Shown piece by piece: positions 21,501-34,300 of a stretch of 64,000 bases of DNA. Source of the stretch: Takakia lepidozioides (lineage: Eukaryota; Streptophyta; Takakiopsida; Takakiales; Takakiaceae); assembly GCA_030704615.1 (NCBI GenBank), contig CM060733.1:7192001-7256000 (forward strand), read 5' to 3'. Both the position numbers and the translations under genes were made by a program. Under the pieces are notes generated by a model. The model saw nothing but the letters and a program-made list of their open reading frames with translations. It was not told where the DNA came from and ran no database searches. The stretch's first letter is position 1; the number at the start of each line of letters is the position of its first letter.

Positions 21501-24500
21501 AGACAATATTTGTTTGGCCAGATCAACATCATTGCTCCCAGGTCTCACTTTAGAGTGCCTTAAATGGGCCGGAGTCTGCTGACTCTTTCCAATGCCCGCC
21601 TGACCAGGGAACATGGTTTAAGGCCGCAAGGCTATACCCCACGACGTTTGAAGAGTACATCTCTTTGAACATCATCCATATCAAACAAGGATAGGATTGT
21701 ATATACATTAGATAACAGATCACCTGATGACCATCCCAAGTAAAATGAGGCTGCTTACAGGTACAAAAATCTTACACAAACTCCAAACTTGACCGTTTTA
21801 ACGACACAGGTATTGTCCCATTCAGATCATTGTTCTCCAAGCTCCTGCAATCAGAACCCCTCTCCATCAATACTGTAGCCAAAAGCTTGTAGTTCATGCA
21901 AGGTGATCCATCTCTCCCCCTCTCTATTGAGCCAAGTCTAGTGTGCATTTCACTGCTGCTTCTAATCCCTCCCCTCTCTTTTCAAGACAGGAACTTCATA
22001 TTCTCCACGCTATAAGAGGCAAACCATGAAAACCCAGAGGGTTACTTACAATGACAAGAGGTTGCCAACAAGACCTATATCTTGGGGAATGGGTCCAGTC
22101 AGGTGATTGTAACTCAAGTCTCTGTCAGTTCAACCAGCACAAGATCAGATTCAAACAAAAACTCACACTCATACACAAGGTACTTGATTTAGGTCTATTA
22201 TTAAACCCTGCATATTTCATGTTCTTTTCATGTTCTTTTCTTCAAACTGAGCCAGCAACTGGTTGCATGTACGTGGACAATGCTACATTAAGCGCTTTCC
22301 GATTTGTTCCGTAGCTTGGTCTCATCATTCTCATTGAGAAAAAGACATTAGCATTCAGTTCTGATGGTCAGATAGTATGTGTCCAGAGTGGGAAAATCAT
22401 TTTTGCCATTGACTCAATTCTAGAGTAGAGTGTAAGCTACTTCCAAGCATTCAAGGAGCTGTCAAGAGCAAAGATATTGATCTCTTAATTCCATACAAGA
22501 GGAATGAACCTTGTAAGCTAGCAACACCTTACTTCCCATGAGGCATTCCCTCAGGACAAGCTTAGGAACAACTTACATTCCAAGATTCGATACAGCCTAT
22601 CTGCAGTCAACCAAAAATCTCTCTAACAAGGCACCATGCATTCGACTGGGGCTCTGACATGGAGAAAGATCATGTTGTAAGGATTGCTGGACAAGATTAC
22701 TGATATGATGCTTACAGGATCTCAAGGCTGTGAATGCTGGCAAACGATGTGGGAATAGTCCCTCCGAGACCGTTTCCATCCAACGACCTGCGAGAAGTAA
22801 CCATCATATATATCTCTTCAGTTCAGTTGGTCAGATCAGTAAGGATAGTGGTCTCCGGTCAGTGCCTTCTATCCCCCATCCTTTCTCTCTGTACGAGCCT
22901 GGCGAGGGTCCATGGACAGAAGGCTATGGTAAGAAAACTATTCACATCTCTCAATTGCTAATGTGTTGTTTGAGCATTGAATAGTTCTTTGGATCATAAT
23001 TTGGTTGTTAGCTGTTCTACGTCTGTCACTTGGGCCCTTTGGCCTCCTGCGTACATAAGCAAATTCATTCAGTCTTTCAACCCCACATCATACCCCACCT
23101 CTATGATGTCCTATCATCCCAGATCCAAGTTGACCAAGGAACTGGCCTCTTCAGCCTTCTGCTTCCAAATGAGTAAGCCACACAAATGTATCACAGTGCT
23201 GTCAAAAAGTTTAGGAGTTACAGAAAGCCACTTACAGGCTGACAATGGACTGCAGGTCGCCAAGGGTACTGGGAATTGACCCTCCCAGGGTGTTATTTCC
23301 CAAATCCCTGTATGAACATCACTTCATAAGTTAATGTTCATCTCTCCCTCTCTATGTTCTTTTATTACTATCATGCAAAGGGAAGTTCGATTCTTCAAGT
23401 TTAATCCTTCTACTGACCAAGTTTTTGGCAAAGGCAATAGTTTGATTCCTCTTTACCCCAAACCCCCAAGTTTCTTAGCTCCATGGTGGAATCAAGTAGG
23501 AGATTGTACTCATAAGACGTTTGCCGTAGCCTTGTGGTCATTGACCCCGCGCCCAGTTTGAGCGGGAAAATCAAGTAGGAGAGACGATAAGAGTGGGGTA
23601 CATACATAACTTGGAGAGCCTTCAAGCCATCCACTGTATCGGGAATGTTTCCAGTCAAGCTACAATTGCGGATCCGACTGCATCCACAGATATTCAAGCT
23701 TAACAAATGCATCTGGGCCTGCAGATGCTTATTTTGAAACCGACATTTCAAACAGCTTCATTTCAGAGATTTTGTCTTCATCTTCTCCCTATGCATGCAT
23801 TGTCAGCCTTTTACATTCTGGAAGTGGCACATGTGCGCTTCAGATAAGTTATGAGAGGTTAGGCTTTTTGTTTCCAAGCGAATCCTTAAGGCTTCCTTTT
23901 TAATTGCCTTTCGTGATCTCTGATTTTCTTGGGTTATTTGGTGCCGTGTGATGTGAACAGGTGCCCCCCTCTTAGGGGAAAAAAGAAAAAAGAGGGGGAG
24001 AGAGCAAGAATCACATAGATTTCCTTTGATAGTGCATCATGTTGACTTACAGATCTGTGAGAGTACCCAAGTTGCCGTAGTTGGGGGGCAGGGATGTGCC
24101 TATAGGATTATTGTCAAGCTTCCTGCAGTTCCAACATAATCATTCCAGATCAAAGAGATGGAAGATACATCATAGAAAGCATTCCCACTCTCTTTCAACG
24201 CCAATCCTGTCAATGTTTGCAATAAAGCACCATGTCCAGAAGTATTTGGAAAGGCAAGTACTGCGCAAGTGTTGCTACTGCCTGCAACCTCCTTCTATTT
24301 TGAGAAATTGGTAAAAGGGAAAGCATTAAAGTAAGACTTACAGCTGCAGAAGGGAGGCCGAGTCTCCTAAGTCTGTTGGCAGTGGACCCGTCAAGAGATT
24401 GTCATTCATCATGCTATGCAACAGAAGATACCACCAGGTTGAACTTGTGAGAAAGGAATATTGCAGGTTCTTCTCTTCTCTATCTATATCTACCTGAACT

Positions 24501-27500
24501 CGCTGTGTTTCCAATAACTCACATAAATGGTGGTTCTATGCCAATGTAGCAACTGTGAGAGTCACCCAGCTCATCTCGCTTGATAGATTCTCCTTCCCAT
24601 GATCCAATTTTTCAGCTTCCCACTCACTTTTGAGATTGTCTAGATTGTTTGTTGCTAGTTCTTGCTACATTCCTTATTTCTTGTATCCTGCTTCCTTTTG
24701 TTGCTCTCTGAGCTTCCCCTGGATGTTATCAAGTCACTTTCTTCAATAAGCGCAGAACCCTTACAGGTGGAGGAGTTTCGGAAGCTGTCCAAGCCCCTCC
24801 GGGATAGGGCCTGTAAACTGGTTGTGATCCATGTGGCTGCACCCATGAAAACAACCCTGTCAGGGCAAGAGTCACATCACACAGGGATGCATGCATACCT
24901 GTTTCTATCTATCCCAACAGATGCTGTGGTCTCAAAGCATTGCACCATGGAGAGAGGTATAACAAGAGAAATGTTAGAAAAAGAGGAAGGGAAGTCTCGT
25001 ACAAATGGCCAATCCCAGTCAAATTGCCAAAGGTGGCTGGAATAGGCCCACCAAGTAGGTTGTCCTCACATGCACTGCACAAAATGCAACACCCATGGTT
25101 AACTCAGAAATTGCAACCTCCTGTTTCACGAACAGCTGATCATGTGTCCAAGTCTTCTTTGATGGATAGTGATAGATATACTGGAGTTACCAGTATCAGA
25201 GTTTCTAAGAGGATATAAGCAAAGTCTATCTTTTCACAAGCTTCTACTCATAAACATTTCAGGTCTCTCTAGGAAAAATTAATTTCGGACTTCCAGGAGC
25301 AAATCATTCACAGCCAGCTAAGAGCAACAGCCTTCTAGACAGTAACAGGACATTGCAGCTCTTTCTTATTCCCACGGATCACACCTCATAGGTAAGCCCA
25401 ATCCAGTTAACCAGTACACATCTATCCTTCTCACAAAAACATGGCAGGAGAGGTGAGGCAGCATGCATGAGATTTTTGACAGAAGTGGTGGGAAGCAACT
25501 CACAAAAAAAACATGTTAGGTAGATTGCCCAGCTCAAGAGGGAGGGTTCCTGTCAGTGAGTTATTCGTCAGTCGCAGGAAATTTATGCTTCGTAACTGCC
25601 CGAGTACTGCCGGTACTTCACCTGTGAGCTGATTCGATTGAAAATCCCTGCATCACATCAAACAATGGTGAATCACTTGGACCAAGACAGATGTCTCACA
25701 GATAGTGCTAAGGCAACTATCTACATGGATGGTGTAAAAAGCGCAGGTGGTTTCCTTCCTTCAGCACCGGTCAGCAGAAAAATCACACTCGACTGTAATT
25801 CAGTTTGGTTTGGAAGTAAAATATTGCTACCTGTGACTGCCACAAGTTTACTAAATGTTAATTAAAATGAATGCAGGCCACGCTATTTTCCAACTACCAA
25901 CTGGGGTACATCCATGAATATATTGGCCTACACCCTTTACACGGAGGATAAATACATCATTTATCCTGCTTTTGCAGCCAACTTCTACTTATTGTAGTAC
26001 AAGGAGGGTGAAGTATCACCACAAAATTTTCACCATTTGAAGTCTTTCATGCCAGCAGGTAAATGGCCAAACTTCTTGACACACATTCAGCTCACAAACG
26101 ACTAGAATAATGCACACCTCCCTGTTTATTATGTTACTAAGGATACAACAAGTTGACATACAGTCTAGTGAGGTTTGTAAGATTCCCAATCCATATTGGA
26201 ATGCTCCCGCCAAAGTAGTTGTTTCCAAGATCCCTACAAAGCCCCATCACCCACACAAAACTCAGCATCTGAATCAGGATGTGAGGAAAACATGTAACCT
26301 CTCTATGTCCAACCCCTTTCTTGTCCCTCAATCTCCTAAAAAATATTTGTCTCCGGATGCTGCTCTACCACTTTGAACTGAGTGTGCACTGCGGATTATC
26401 CATACTGACCACAAATATTCTCACAGTAGATGTAGTGGCAAATTCTCACGTCCTCACTTGGAGAATCTCAAGACACTGCCTGAAACTGTGGCCATCCTTC
26501 AGTCAGTTTCATGTCAAAATCATGCTGTGGTGAGTGCCAAAGCTAACAGCAAGGGATGGTCTACTGAATGCACCTTTTCAAAATTCCCATAGCACTTAGT
26601 GGTCGAGGTAGATGATAATACCCTATGGCAACATCTGCGATCAGCATTAATATGTAACCATTCACAAGATCAATGACTAAACTGACCACTTTGTAATGTG
26701 ACCTGCATGGTGCTTCAACAGAGACTGAATGCATTGCTGCTGATGAGAGAACGCTTACAGAGTCTCGAGGTCTCTCAGATCTTGTAGTGAAGAGGGAATA
26801 TTGGGAGCACCCAGCTGAAAATTCGCTAGATACCTGCTTGCTTGCACCACCAAAATAACTTCATCACAACATTCTTCCAAACTGAATTTGCACTCGCAAA
26901 CCAGTTAAGAATTTACTGAAGGAAGTTTTAAGTAGCTAGCGGTGATCCCTTACAACCTGAGCCTTAGCTTCCTCTCTCCACTGTAGATTAGCCGAACCAA
27001 CTTTCACAACTATAACTGTACTACTTAAGTCCGTAGCTGCAAATGACAGTATTTGACACTGTGATTCCAGCTGAGGAACCAATGGGAGGTTGAGAGTGAA
27101 GGGAAAAGGGCTGTACGCAAGGCAAGTGGGCAGATACATACAAGTGTCGAACATATTTGTTGAGATTGTCGGAAGTAGTCCCATTGCAATCCACACCAGC
27201 CCAGCCATTATCACAGGGATCGCCTACCCAGTTGGCAAGCATGCCCATGGGGTCGGTCACATACCCTTTAAAGGAAATCAGTGCAACCTCTGCAACAAAA
27301 CATAACAAATTCACCCCCAGGAAGTCGAAAATTAGAGATCTGCATTAACAGTTCAGGGGTTGCAAGAGGAAGGCCGGCTGCTGGCATTACACTGTCTGGT
27401 AGACTTGAAAGGCCATAATCTAGAGTAAAAAGACAGCACTGTAGGGAATAGTAGAAATTACTGCTTGGTCACATGGAATGTACTATCTTGAATAGTAATG

Positions 27501-28395
27501 TGGGTTTCCCTCCCGTGGAATGTCCTGTTTCAGACGCTGATACTTCCCGGTACGTAGTCTACTCTCTCTCTCTGTGATTTGGAGCCCCCTTCCGACTGAA
27601 TATGAGCCGGAGTCGCATTTCAGCCCAAGCTTCTCCAGACCATCCTCACAGATTGATGAGCCAAGAACGCCAAGGAAGCGTGTACTCTCTCTCTCTCTCT
27701 CGCTTTTATCTTACACCATGTACTATTACCCTCCGGACCCCCTGGACCTGACTCTTCTGCATTCTTCGGTAGTTTACGGGGAAGAAGTACGGGGCAGAGG
27801 ACTTCCAAGATCCGACAACCCATGCAGCTCACTGTGGCGACTGCTGTGGAGCCCAGCAGACGAGCCTCCTCTGAGAGAAACTATTATAAATTAAAACGCG
27901 CTCTAGCAGAGTAGGAAAACGAAGGCTCCACGTACTCCATATCTAAAAAACTCGAGTATCATGGAGCCCTGCGTCACACATGAGAGTGGGAGTGGCACGA
28001 GGGGGAAGAAAGACCATCAGCTCCTCCTCTGTCGGAACCCATCCTCCCACAGAAATCTTGGATGGCGGAGGGGTGCGATGCAAAGTCCCCTCTGACTGAA
28101 TCGATCAAATTTTAGGCTACAGTTTCTGATTTAGCTAGAGTTGAAGGACGAGATCCTCACATGGTCCTTCGGACCCGCATGACCAATCCCAACCAACCCA
28201 CTTCCGCGCCTTGTTCGTGCAGTCCAGTCTAGTTAGTCAGATATCGAAGTAAGAGAAGAAGAAATGGGCATGCGTGTACATACTCTCGTGAGGGACAGTT
28301 GAAGCCGCAAGAGTCGTGAAGAGTGTGAAAAGACAGACCACCCGGAAAGCCACGCCTCTGGACTTCGGCTCTGCCATCCCTTTGTGTGTCTCCAT
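15563..28395 (-). CDS. LRR receptor-like Ser/Thr kinase, LRR-VIII-1-like, about 23 exons
   Basis: Plasma-membrane receptor kinase. Exons read by frame and splice-site fit: 28395-28284 (signal peptide; alternative ATG 28377), 27289-27142 (LRR cap with [12 protein letters not shown]), 26833-26759, 26233-26162, 25647-25504, 25074-25003, 24836-24765, 24413-24342, 24122-24051, 23677-23606, 23307-23236, 22787-22716, 22121-22050, 21844-21778 (about 13 LRRs), 21134-20878 (Cys-rich juxtamembrane segment, GNPLCQN and CDCVAPL), about 20039-19745 (start uncertain), 19585-19361 (transmembrane helix), 19008-18631 (kinase start; [17 protein letters not shown]), 18121-18039, 17761-17678 ([10 protein letters not shown]), 16829-16602 ([15 protein letters not shown]), 16484-16269, and a last exon from about 16075 with the stop at 15563. 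All kinase core residues are present, so it should be catalytically active. The APE position reads APD. The C-terminal tail of about 170 residues is Ser/Glu-rich and not recognised. Family assignment rests on the LRR layout and the juxtamembrane Cys pattern. The ligand is unknown. Confidence 0.88.
17090..17140 (+). repeat. Short dispersed repeat, degenerate copy
   Basis: Shares GCCGTAGCCTTATG and CCAGTTTG with better copies at about 23508, 37652 and 52318. Lies in a receptor-kinase intron. Confidence 0.5.
17155..17178 (+). repeat. GAAAT microsatellite in receptor-kinase intron
   Basis: Five or so perfect pentamer units (AATGA phase) inside the intron between the HRD and DFG exons. Related GAAATGAAAT runs occur nearby, at about 17292-17300. 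Confidence 0.8.
23505..23562 (+). repeat. Short dispersed repeat copy in receptor-kinase intron
   Basis: Reads CTCATAAGACGTTTGCCG, TAGCCTTGTGG, CCCCGCGCCCAGTTTG. The same string of words occurs at 52318 inside an RPT5 intron and, more diverged, at 37652. All copies read on the plus strand. Confidence 0.7.
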
Positions 28396-29299
28396 TCGAG
28401 CTCAGAACTGTAGAGTAGTTGGTGATATGAACTCAAGCATATCAAGTAGGAAAATACAAGGACTGATGGATACTGTATCCGGGCAGGATTAAATGAAATA
28501 CAATACCGTCCATCTAGTGCTTCAACATTGTTCTACTAAAGTACGATTTACTGTATTTAACGTGGAAGTGTAAGATCGTGCGGAGGTTGGGCTATCACCG
28601 AAAGGCACCAAAGGCGAGCTCTTTGTACATAGCTATGTCTGTAACTCAATTCTGATCCTAAGAAACCGTCACGGACTACCAGCATTGGGACGACTAAAAT
28701 CCTGAGGTTTAGTGCTCACAGACTCTAACGAACGGACAGGGAAGATGAGCCAAGTAGGAGATGGGCATGGAAAGAAGGACACATCAGAGTGCCATGATTG
28801 TTGCAGATCCACCACGAGACGGAGGCAGCTCAACTAATTTCCCCAAACCTTGATATTCACGACAGTACCCCATCAATCTATATCTTGAAAACTCCAAGAC
28901 TTGAAAAGTCTAGTTCGGAAAACCTTGCGAATGATGCAGGCACCAGCTGCGAGAAAACTTGACTTAATGGAGCTTGTAGTACCTCAGATCTCAGTACACT
29001 AATAGAACGCCAATGGGACCTGGCAGCCAAGAAATTCAGTAAACTTTCACGGATTCCGACAGAGAAAAAGTGTTGGGGACACAGTGGACGATCATACACA
29101 GAGGGAGAGCGACAGCTCGAGATGATACACTCGCACGTCTGTACTTCCAAGAATTCTGCACGGTCCTAAGAGAATACTTAGACAGGCATAAGCACAAGAA
29201 AAGCTTTATCTAACATCCAGCTCGCATTGATGTAGCATGCAAGAGCGGTGCGGGCCTAGAGATACTTAGTCCATCACGCAAAAGAGCGAAGGAGAGCGA
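28396..29299. promoter_or_regulatory. Upstream region of the receptor-kinase gene
   Basis: Lies 5' of the minus-strand receptor kinase and must contain its promoter and 5' UTR. No clear TATA box or named element could be assigned. A 90-codon minus-strand frame at 28878-29150 has no recognisable domain. Confidence 0.35.
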
Positions 29300-30420
29300 A
29301 GCACGCACACACTCTCTCTCTCCCCCGAGTCCCGACACAAGGCGAGAAGTTGGTGCGCTGTTAATACACTGCAGTCGTCGAGATGTGACAAGCCTTTCCC
29401 TGCACGCTAACACACTCCCCGGCTGACTGCCTGGGCAGGTCGCCTTGCGGGATCGAATCACGTGGCCGTGCGACTATCGTTCATCCAACCTTTTCGGTCA
29501 CTGTTTTCGGACAGTGTTCCCAATAATCCATCCATCCGTCCGTCCATACCAACGTGACAATTGAATGAACAGCGTGCAGTAATCACGCAATAACACCGTT
29601 TCACCGACTAATCCGGTAACCGGCTAGTACCGGTTTCCCAAAGGGTGGAATACCGGAATATCCCGTAGTCACGTAGTTGGACAGGGTCGTCTTTCACCTG
29701 CCACCCAACGCTTCAACGGGTTTCGTAGGGTCCACCCGGTGGCCATTACTATTACCGTGGACGACATCAGCGGACGGCAGGACAGCACGTGTAATTTCGC
29801 AGGACTGGCACGTGGAATATAGGACGCGGACTACAAAATGCCTGCAGCGCCTGCGCAGAGTGAGCTGTTACAGTGCAACGGATGGAGGATCTCATCCACT
29901 CAGACGAAAAAGGTAGACGAAGTCAGTTTGGATGCGGGCGTCGGTCGCTCCACGTTAGCCGGACTGGAGGCGTCAGTCTCGACGCAAGCGCCGGTCCGGC
30001 CTCTCTGACGCCCGAATATATAAAATAGGTCTGGGCTGACGAGGACTACCGTCGTCGGGCGCACGGACGGCGTCAGAGCGTCCTGACGGACGGCGGCCGG
30101 ACGGGGGCCCGTTTGTGGATAGCCCGTGGCAGGGACCGTTAGTGGGTGATGATAAGAGGGCGGCGATTGGATGAGCATGGATGGGACAGCGCGGCCGTCC
30201 TATGGGCGCCTTCTCGTTCTGTCGACAGCATTCAGTTATCCAATCGGAATTCATCCATCGCTGGGGCTAGCCCTGACCGCCAACCGGGGCCAGCCGGTGC
30301 GTGCAACGGGGAGCAGCGAGGCGGCCACGAGGGCCCCGTTGTCGCGAATCACAGCGTGCCTACGTGGCGCGGCCGCGCACAGTCACATTTATAGTATAGG
30401 CTTTTGCTTTCCGTTTGTCC
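29300..30420. other. GC/CpG-rich non-coding stretch
   Basis: Unusually rich in CG dinucleotides for this window, with many short inverted words around GGCGTCAG and CTGACG (about 29925-30110) and a TATATAAAATA word at about 30018. Overlapping open frames on both strands look like a by-product of few AT-rich stops. No domain recognised. Confidence 0.45.
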
Positions 30421-31314
30421 GATTAACTTATTCCATTTGTTTCTGGACCGTTGAACGCTCTTGCTTTTTGACGTCGGGACAAACTTAGGTCGTTCATTCA
30501 TCCACTCTCTCTCATCCCCTCCATTATTAGGTCAACGATAAATTCAAAAATTCGAAACCGGTTTGACATCTTGCCGGGTAAGTTTTGTCCTCATTTCCGA
30601 AATCATTGTGTCCACAATTTATTTTTATTTTCCAAGGAAACCCGACCGCCGCTATTATTATTTTTTATTTCTATTTATGGAAGAAAAAATACTTTCACGT
30701 TGCAGATAATAAAAATGAATGATAAGTACTAGAGAATCCAAGGCACCAATGACGTGCACATTCACATTCTGCTTCCACACATCTCCTCTCGACACGTGCA
30801 ATAGATCATCCACACAACTGGATGGACAATGTCGGCAACGGGACAGTTATGGCAGTTGGTGGGGTACATGAGAAGGGCACATGAGACAGAAGAGCTGCAG
30901 TCTCAGTGAAGGGGCTGGCAAGTGAAAGAAGACAGAAATTAGGGTTTCTCCAAAGCTGGTGGATCACATACTTGGTGATGCACCAGGAGTGCAGTAGAAT
31001 ATGCAAATGGGGAAGCAAGCTTCAAAACAAACCAAAAATAAATAAAAATAAAAAGGTGGAAGCACAACACCATTGTGCTGGTTTTCAAGAGCTCAACCTA
31101 CTTGCTAGCATATAACCTTGTGCTAGCAGTTGGCAGGCGATTGAAGCCTTCAAGGACATGGATGATATGGGCAGGTAGGTACTTGGGAAGCAGAGAATGA
31201 ACCCAGCTTTGTAAACAACTTTGATGGCAACTCTGGGACAGCTTTCAAATTGACTACCTTGTAATAATGAATAAGGTTGTTTATAAAAGTTTTGAATGGG
31301 ACAGCAACAGTTAA
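30421..31314. other. Spacer, 3' flank of PEX2
   Basis: AT-rich; likely holds the PEX2 3' UTR nearest 31314. Nothing else identified. Confidence 0.4.
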
Positions 31315-34300
31315 TCAATGAATGGGTCTTTTATCTTGGCTTTCCGCACTTTCTATGCCAACCTGAACCTGGTGGCGCTTTAATGCTACCACATTCACCC
31401 GACATCTTGAGCACCGAAAGTGGGCATCGGCGAGAGTTCGGGTCCGCAGACAAAAGTAGCAAAAGAGGTGCCTGCATGGGAGTACCATGTATGGTACTGT
31501 GATAGGGCATGCCTCACAGATAGGACATGCGTCTTCTGGCAGACTGGCTGCTGCTGACGCCTCCCCGTTGGAGAATGGAAACATGAGTACCTTTTTTATC
31601 GTCATCACATTGAGAAGCGGGAGGACGAGTAACAACGATTCCTGAAGGGAGAACAAGATTGTTGTTAGTGACACTTCAACCCACACAATACAGTTTCTCA
31701 CCTCTGAAGCTGCAAAATCAAGGGGAATGCAAATGACGGAAATCTTGAAACTCAGCCAGGGCAAAAAATATCCTAAAATCAGTATCAAGATATCTCCATA
31801 TTGCACACATTGAAGGTAACCAAAAGCAGAGCAAAAAAAAAATGTGCTCGTAAGCTGGGATGCTTTGCCATTAAAACTGATGCTATAACGCAAGAAAGTG
31901 GGGCATCCTGTAGCTATCTCACAGCCAATGACATGCTGAGAACAAAAGAAACATCCGTGGGTCCCCAGGGCACCTACAATTTCTGCTTAGGACCACCTGA
32001 CCCCAACCAAAGTCCAAGACTACCGAAAGCTTTTAGGGAAAGTCCACAATGGCCAAAAGAGAAAACATTCACTGCATTCAAAAGGTGAGTCAGTACATAC
32101 CGAGAACTCGTGCCAGACCAGTTGGCGGTTCATATACTCAAAGCTCACAGCACGATTCATGTGAGCCCTTTGGTATACTAGCCGTGCTCTCAACAGCCTT
32201 TCCACTATGCTTGGATATCTGCAATACCACCCCAAACTTCTGATCAACACCTAGAAAACAACCTCAACTGTTGATAGGCCATGACAAACATCACTCTGGA
32301 TCGGTGTCTTAGAACTCAAGAAAACCAGAACGACAGAAGGCCACCAGATCAGGACCAGACAAGTGCCTAGAATGACTGTCCCTCTCGAGCACCTAAGTTC
32401 CCATGATCCGTCGACTGAAATGAGTGGAACCACCCTCAATGGAAAACAACATAGCATACCTCAATCACTGTAGCATATACTGAAAGCCTCTAGTGTCCAC
32501 TCGTGGACAAAATCTTTGAACAGCAGAACAATAACGAAGAATTGCATTTCTGGTGTAATTGTCAGAGCTTCCAAGTAAGCTGGCATGGGTGTACAAAAGC
32601 CTTGTCAGCTATGAGAGTGACAACAAGGAAAGAAGAGATGGATTACCTGCCAGTGTAGAGAAATAAGAGGAGGTTGGCAAAACTTGCAATCTTGTACATA
32701 CTCTCTGCCCTCTGCAGTAACCCCCATGCACGACGTGCCCACGAGCTCTGCCAAAAGCATTCCAGTGTCACTAACCGGTCCCAATAGTAACCGGCGGAGG
32801 CCAAAACTTTAAAAATTGATGTAGACAACCCAAGTGAGTGCAACTAAGAATGTTGAAGTCAGATGCCAAAGGTGAATCCTGGGTATAGACATTGAGTGTG
32901 CCCAGAGGAAGTGAAGTGGCAGGAGACAGAAAGAGAGTTATGGCCTAATGGTCAACATGCATCGGCACTCTGTCCTGAATGACCAGTATCACAGCATTCC
33001 AGCAGGAGAAATTGCAACTGTTCACAGATAGACCGAACTTTTCAAGCTGTTCACTAGCTTCCCATTAGATTTTCTCTCCTCTATGATGTAGATAGTGGAA
33101 AGTGGGACCTGAGAGTTATGAGAGGTGATTTTGAAACTGCTACTTGCCCTTGGACTTTTATGAGACAGAGAGATACATCTTAGGAACACCTGAGGGATTA
33201 TCCGGAAACCAGGGTGCATATTTACTGATAATGTTGTCTACATTCATAGAATTATCCGCATATCCAGAATGTACTAGGGTAGCCTGTGCCGTTGGCCCAT
33301 GTGTGAAGAATTGAAATCTAAGACTCCCATGTAGAGGCCCAAGTGCGACCTCCAGTGTAATTCCAACACTTAATTTTGTAATTTAGTTGAATCAGCGACC
33401 AAAATTGTTCATATTTCTATAATTCTCGGCCCGTAGATCCAAATTTTGTGAAACCAAGTCGGTGCACCCCTACTCATCGAGGGCTTTCCAACGGTACTAA
33501 AATCGTGGCCAAAGGCCCCGCAGTTTGGGAGATCTCAACGACACTACAAACAATATTGTGAACACCAATATTTTTAAAAAGCCCAATTTACATTTACGTC
33601 CACATGCACAAGAGACAAATGAAGGGCCAATCATTGTTGCAGGAAAGCCCACTTCGCTATTTTTCACGAATTTCTGGCAACCAAAAGTACTTGAAATTCC
33701 ATATCTCCCACACCGCAGGTCCAAGAATCATGAGACCAAGCAGGTGCACCCCTCCTCATCGAGGGCTTTCCAACGGTACCAAACACCAGGATTGGGGCCC
33801 CGCGGTTTGGGAGATCTCAACGCTACAAAACAAAACAAACAAACAAACAAACAAACAAACTACCTTGCTTCACATATTGATTATGTGGCAGTCATGTGCT
33901 TGTTAGGGAAAACACACATACCCGTTCTCTGTCACCCCAGCGTTGGAAGGCTGAGACAAGCTGCAGTCGAGCCCAACCATACCGGCCTCCCACCATAGCC
34001 AGACAATAGCAGAGCTTCTGCAGCCTTGTGAGTCCCGGCCCCTCCAGCCCCATTCTCACTGTATCATAGGAAGGCCAGTCCAACGGTATTAACCAGAGAC
34101 TCCTCACAACATCAGATTGGGCTTATGTAGATGTCAAAAGTAAAAAGACATTCCGGAGTGATGACATGGGCTCCATATCTAAAGTTTAGTGGCAATACCT
34201 TGAAGGAGATCCCAAACCCTACTTATCTAACAAGCTCTCATTGCAGCTTACACTTTCTTCCAAACCTCACGACATTTGCCCATGGCTTGAATAGACTGAG

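Noticed and set aside
29677-30488. Overlapping 75-105 codon frames in the GC-rich stretch
   Set aside because: Open frames on both strands are expected where stop codons are rare; none has a recognisable domain.
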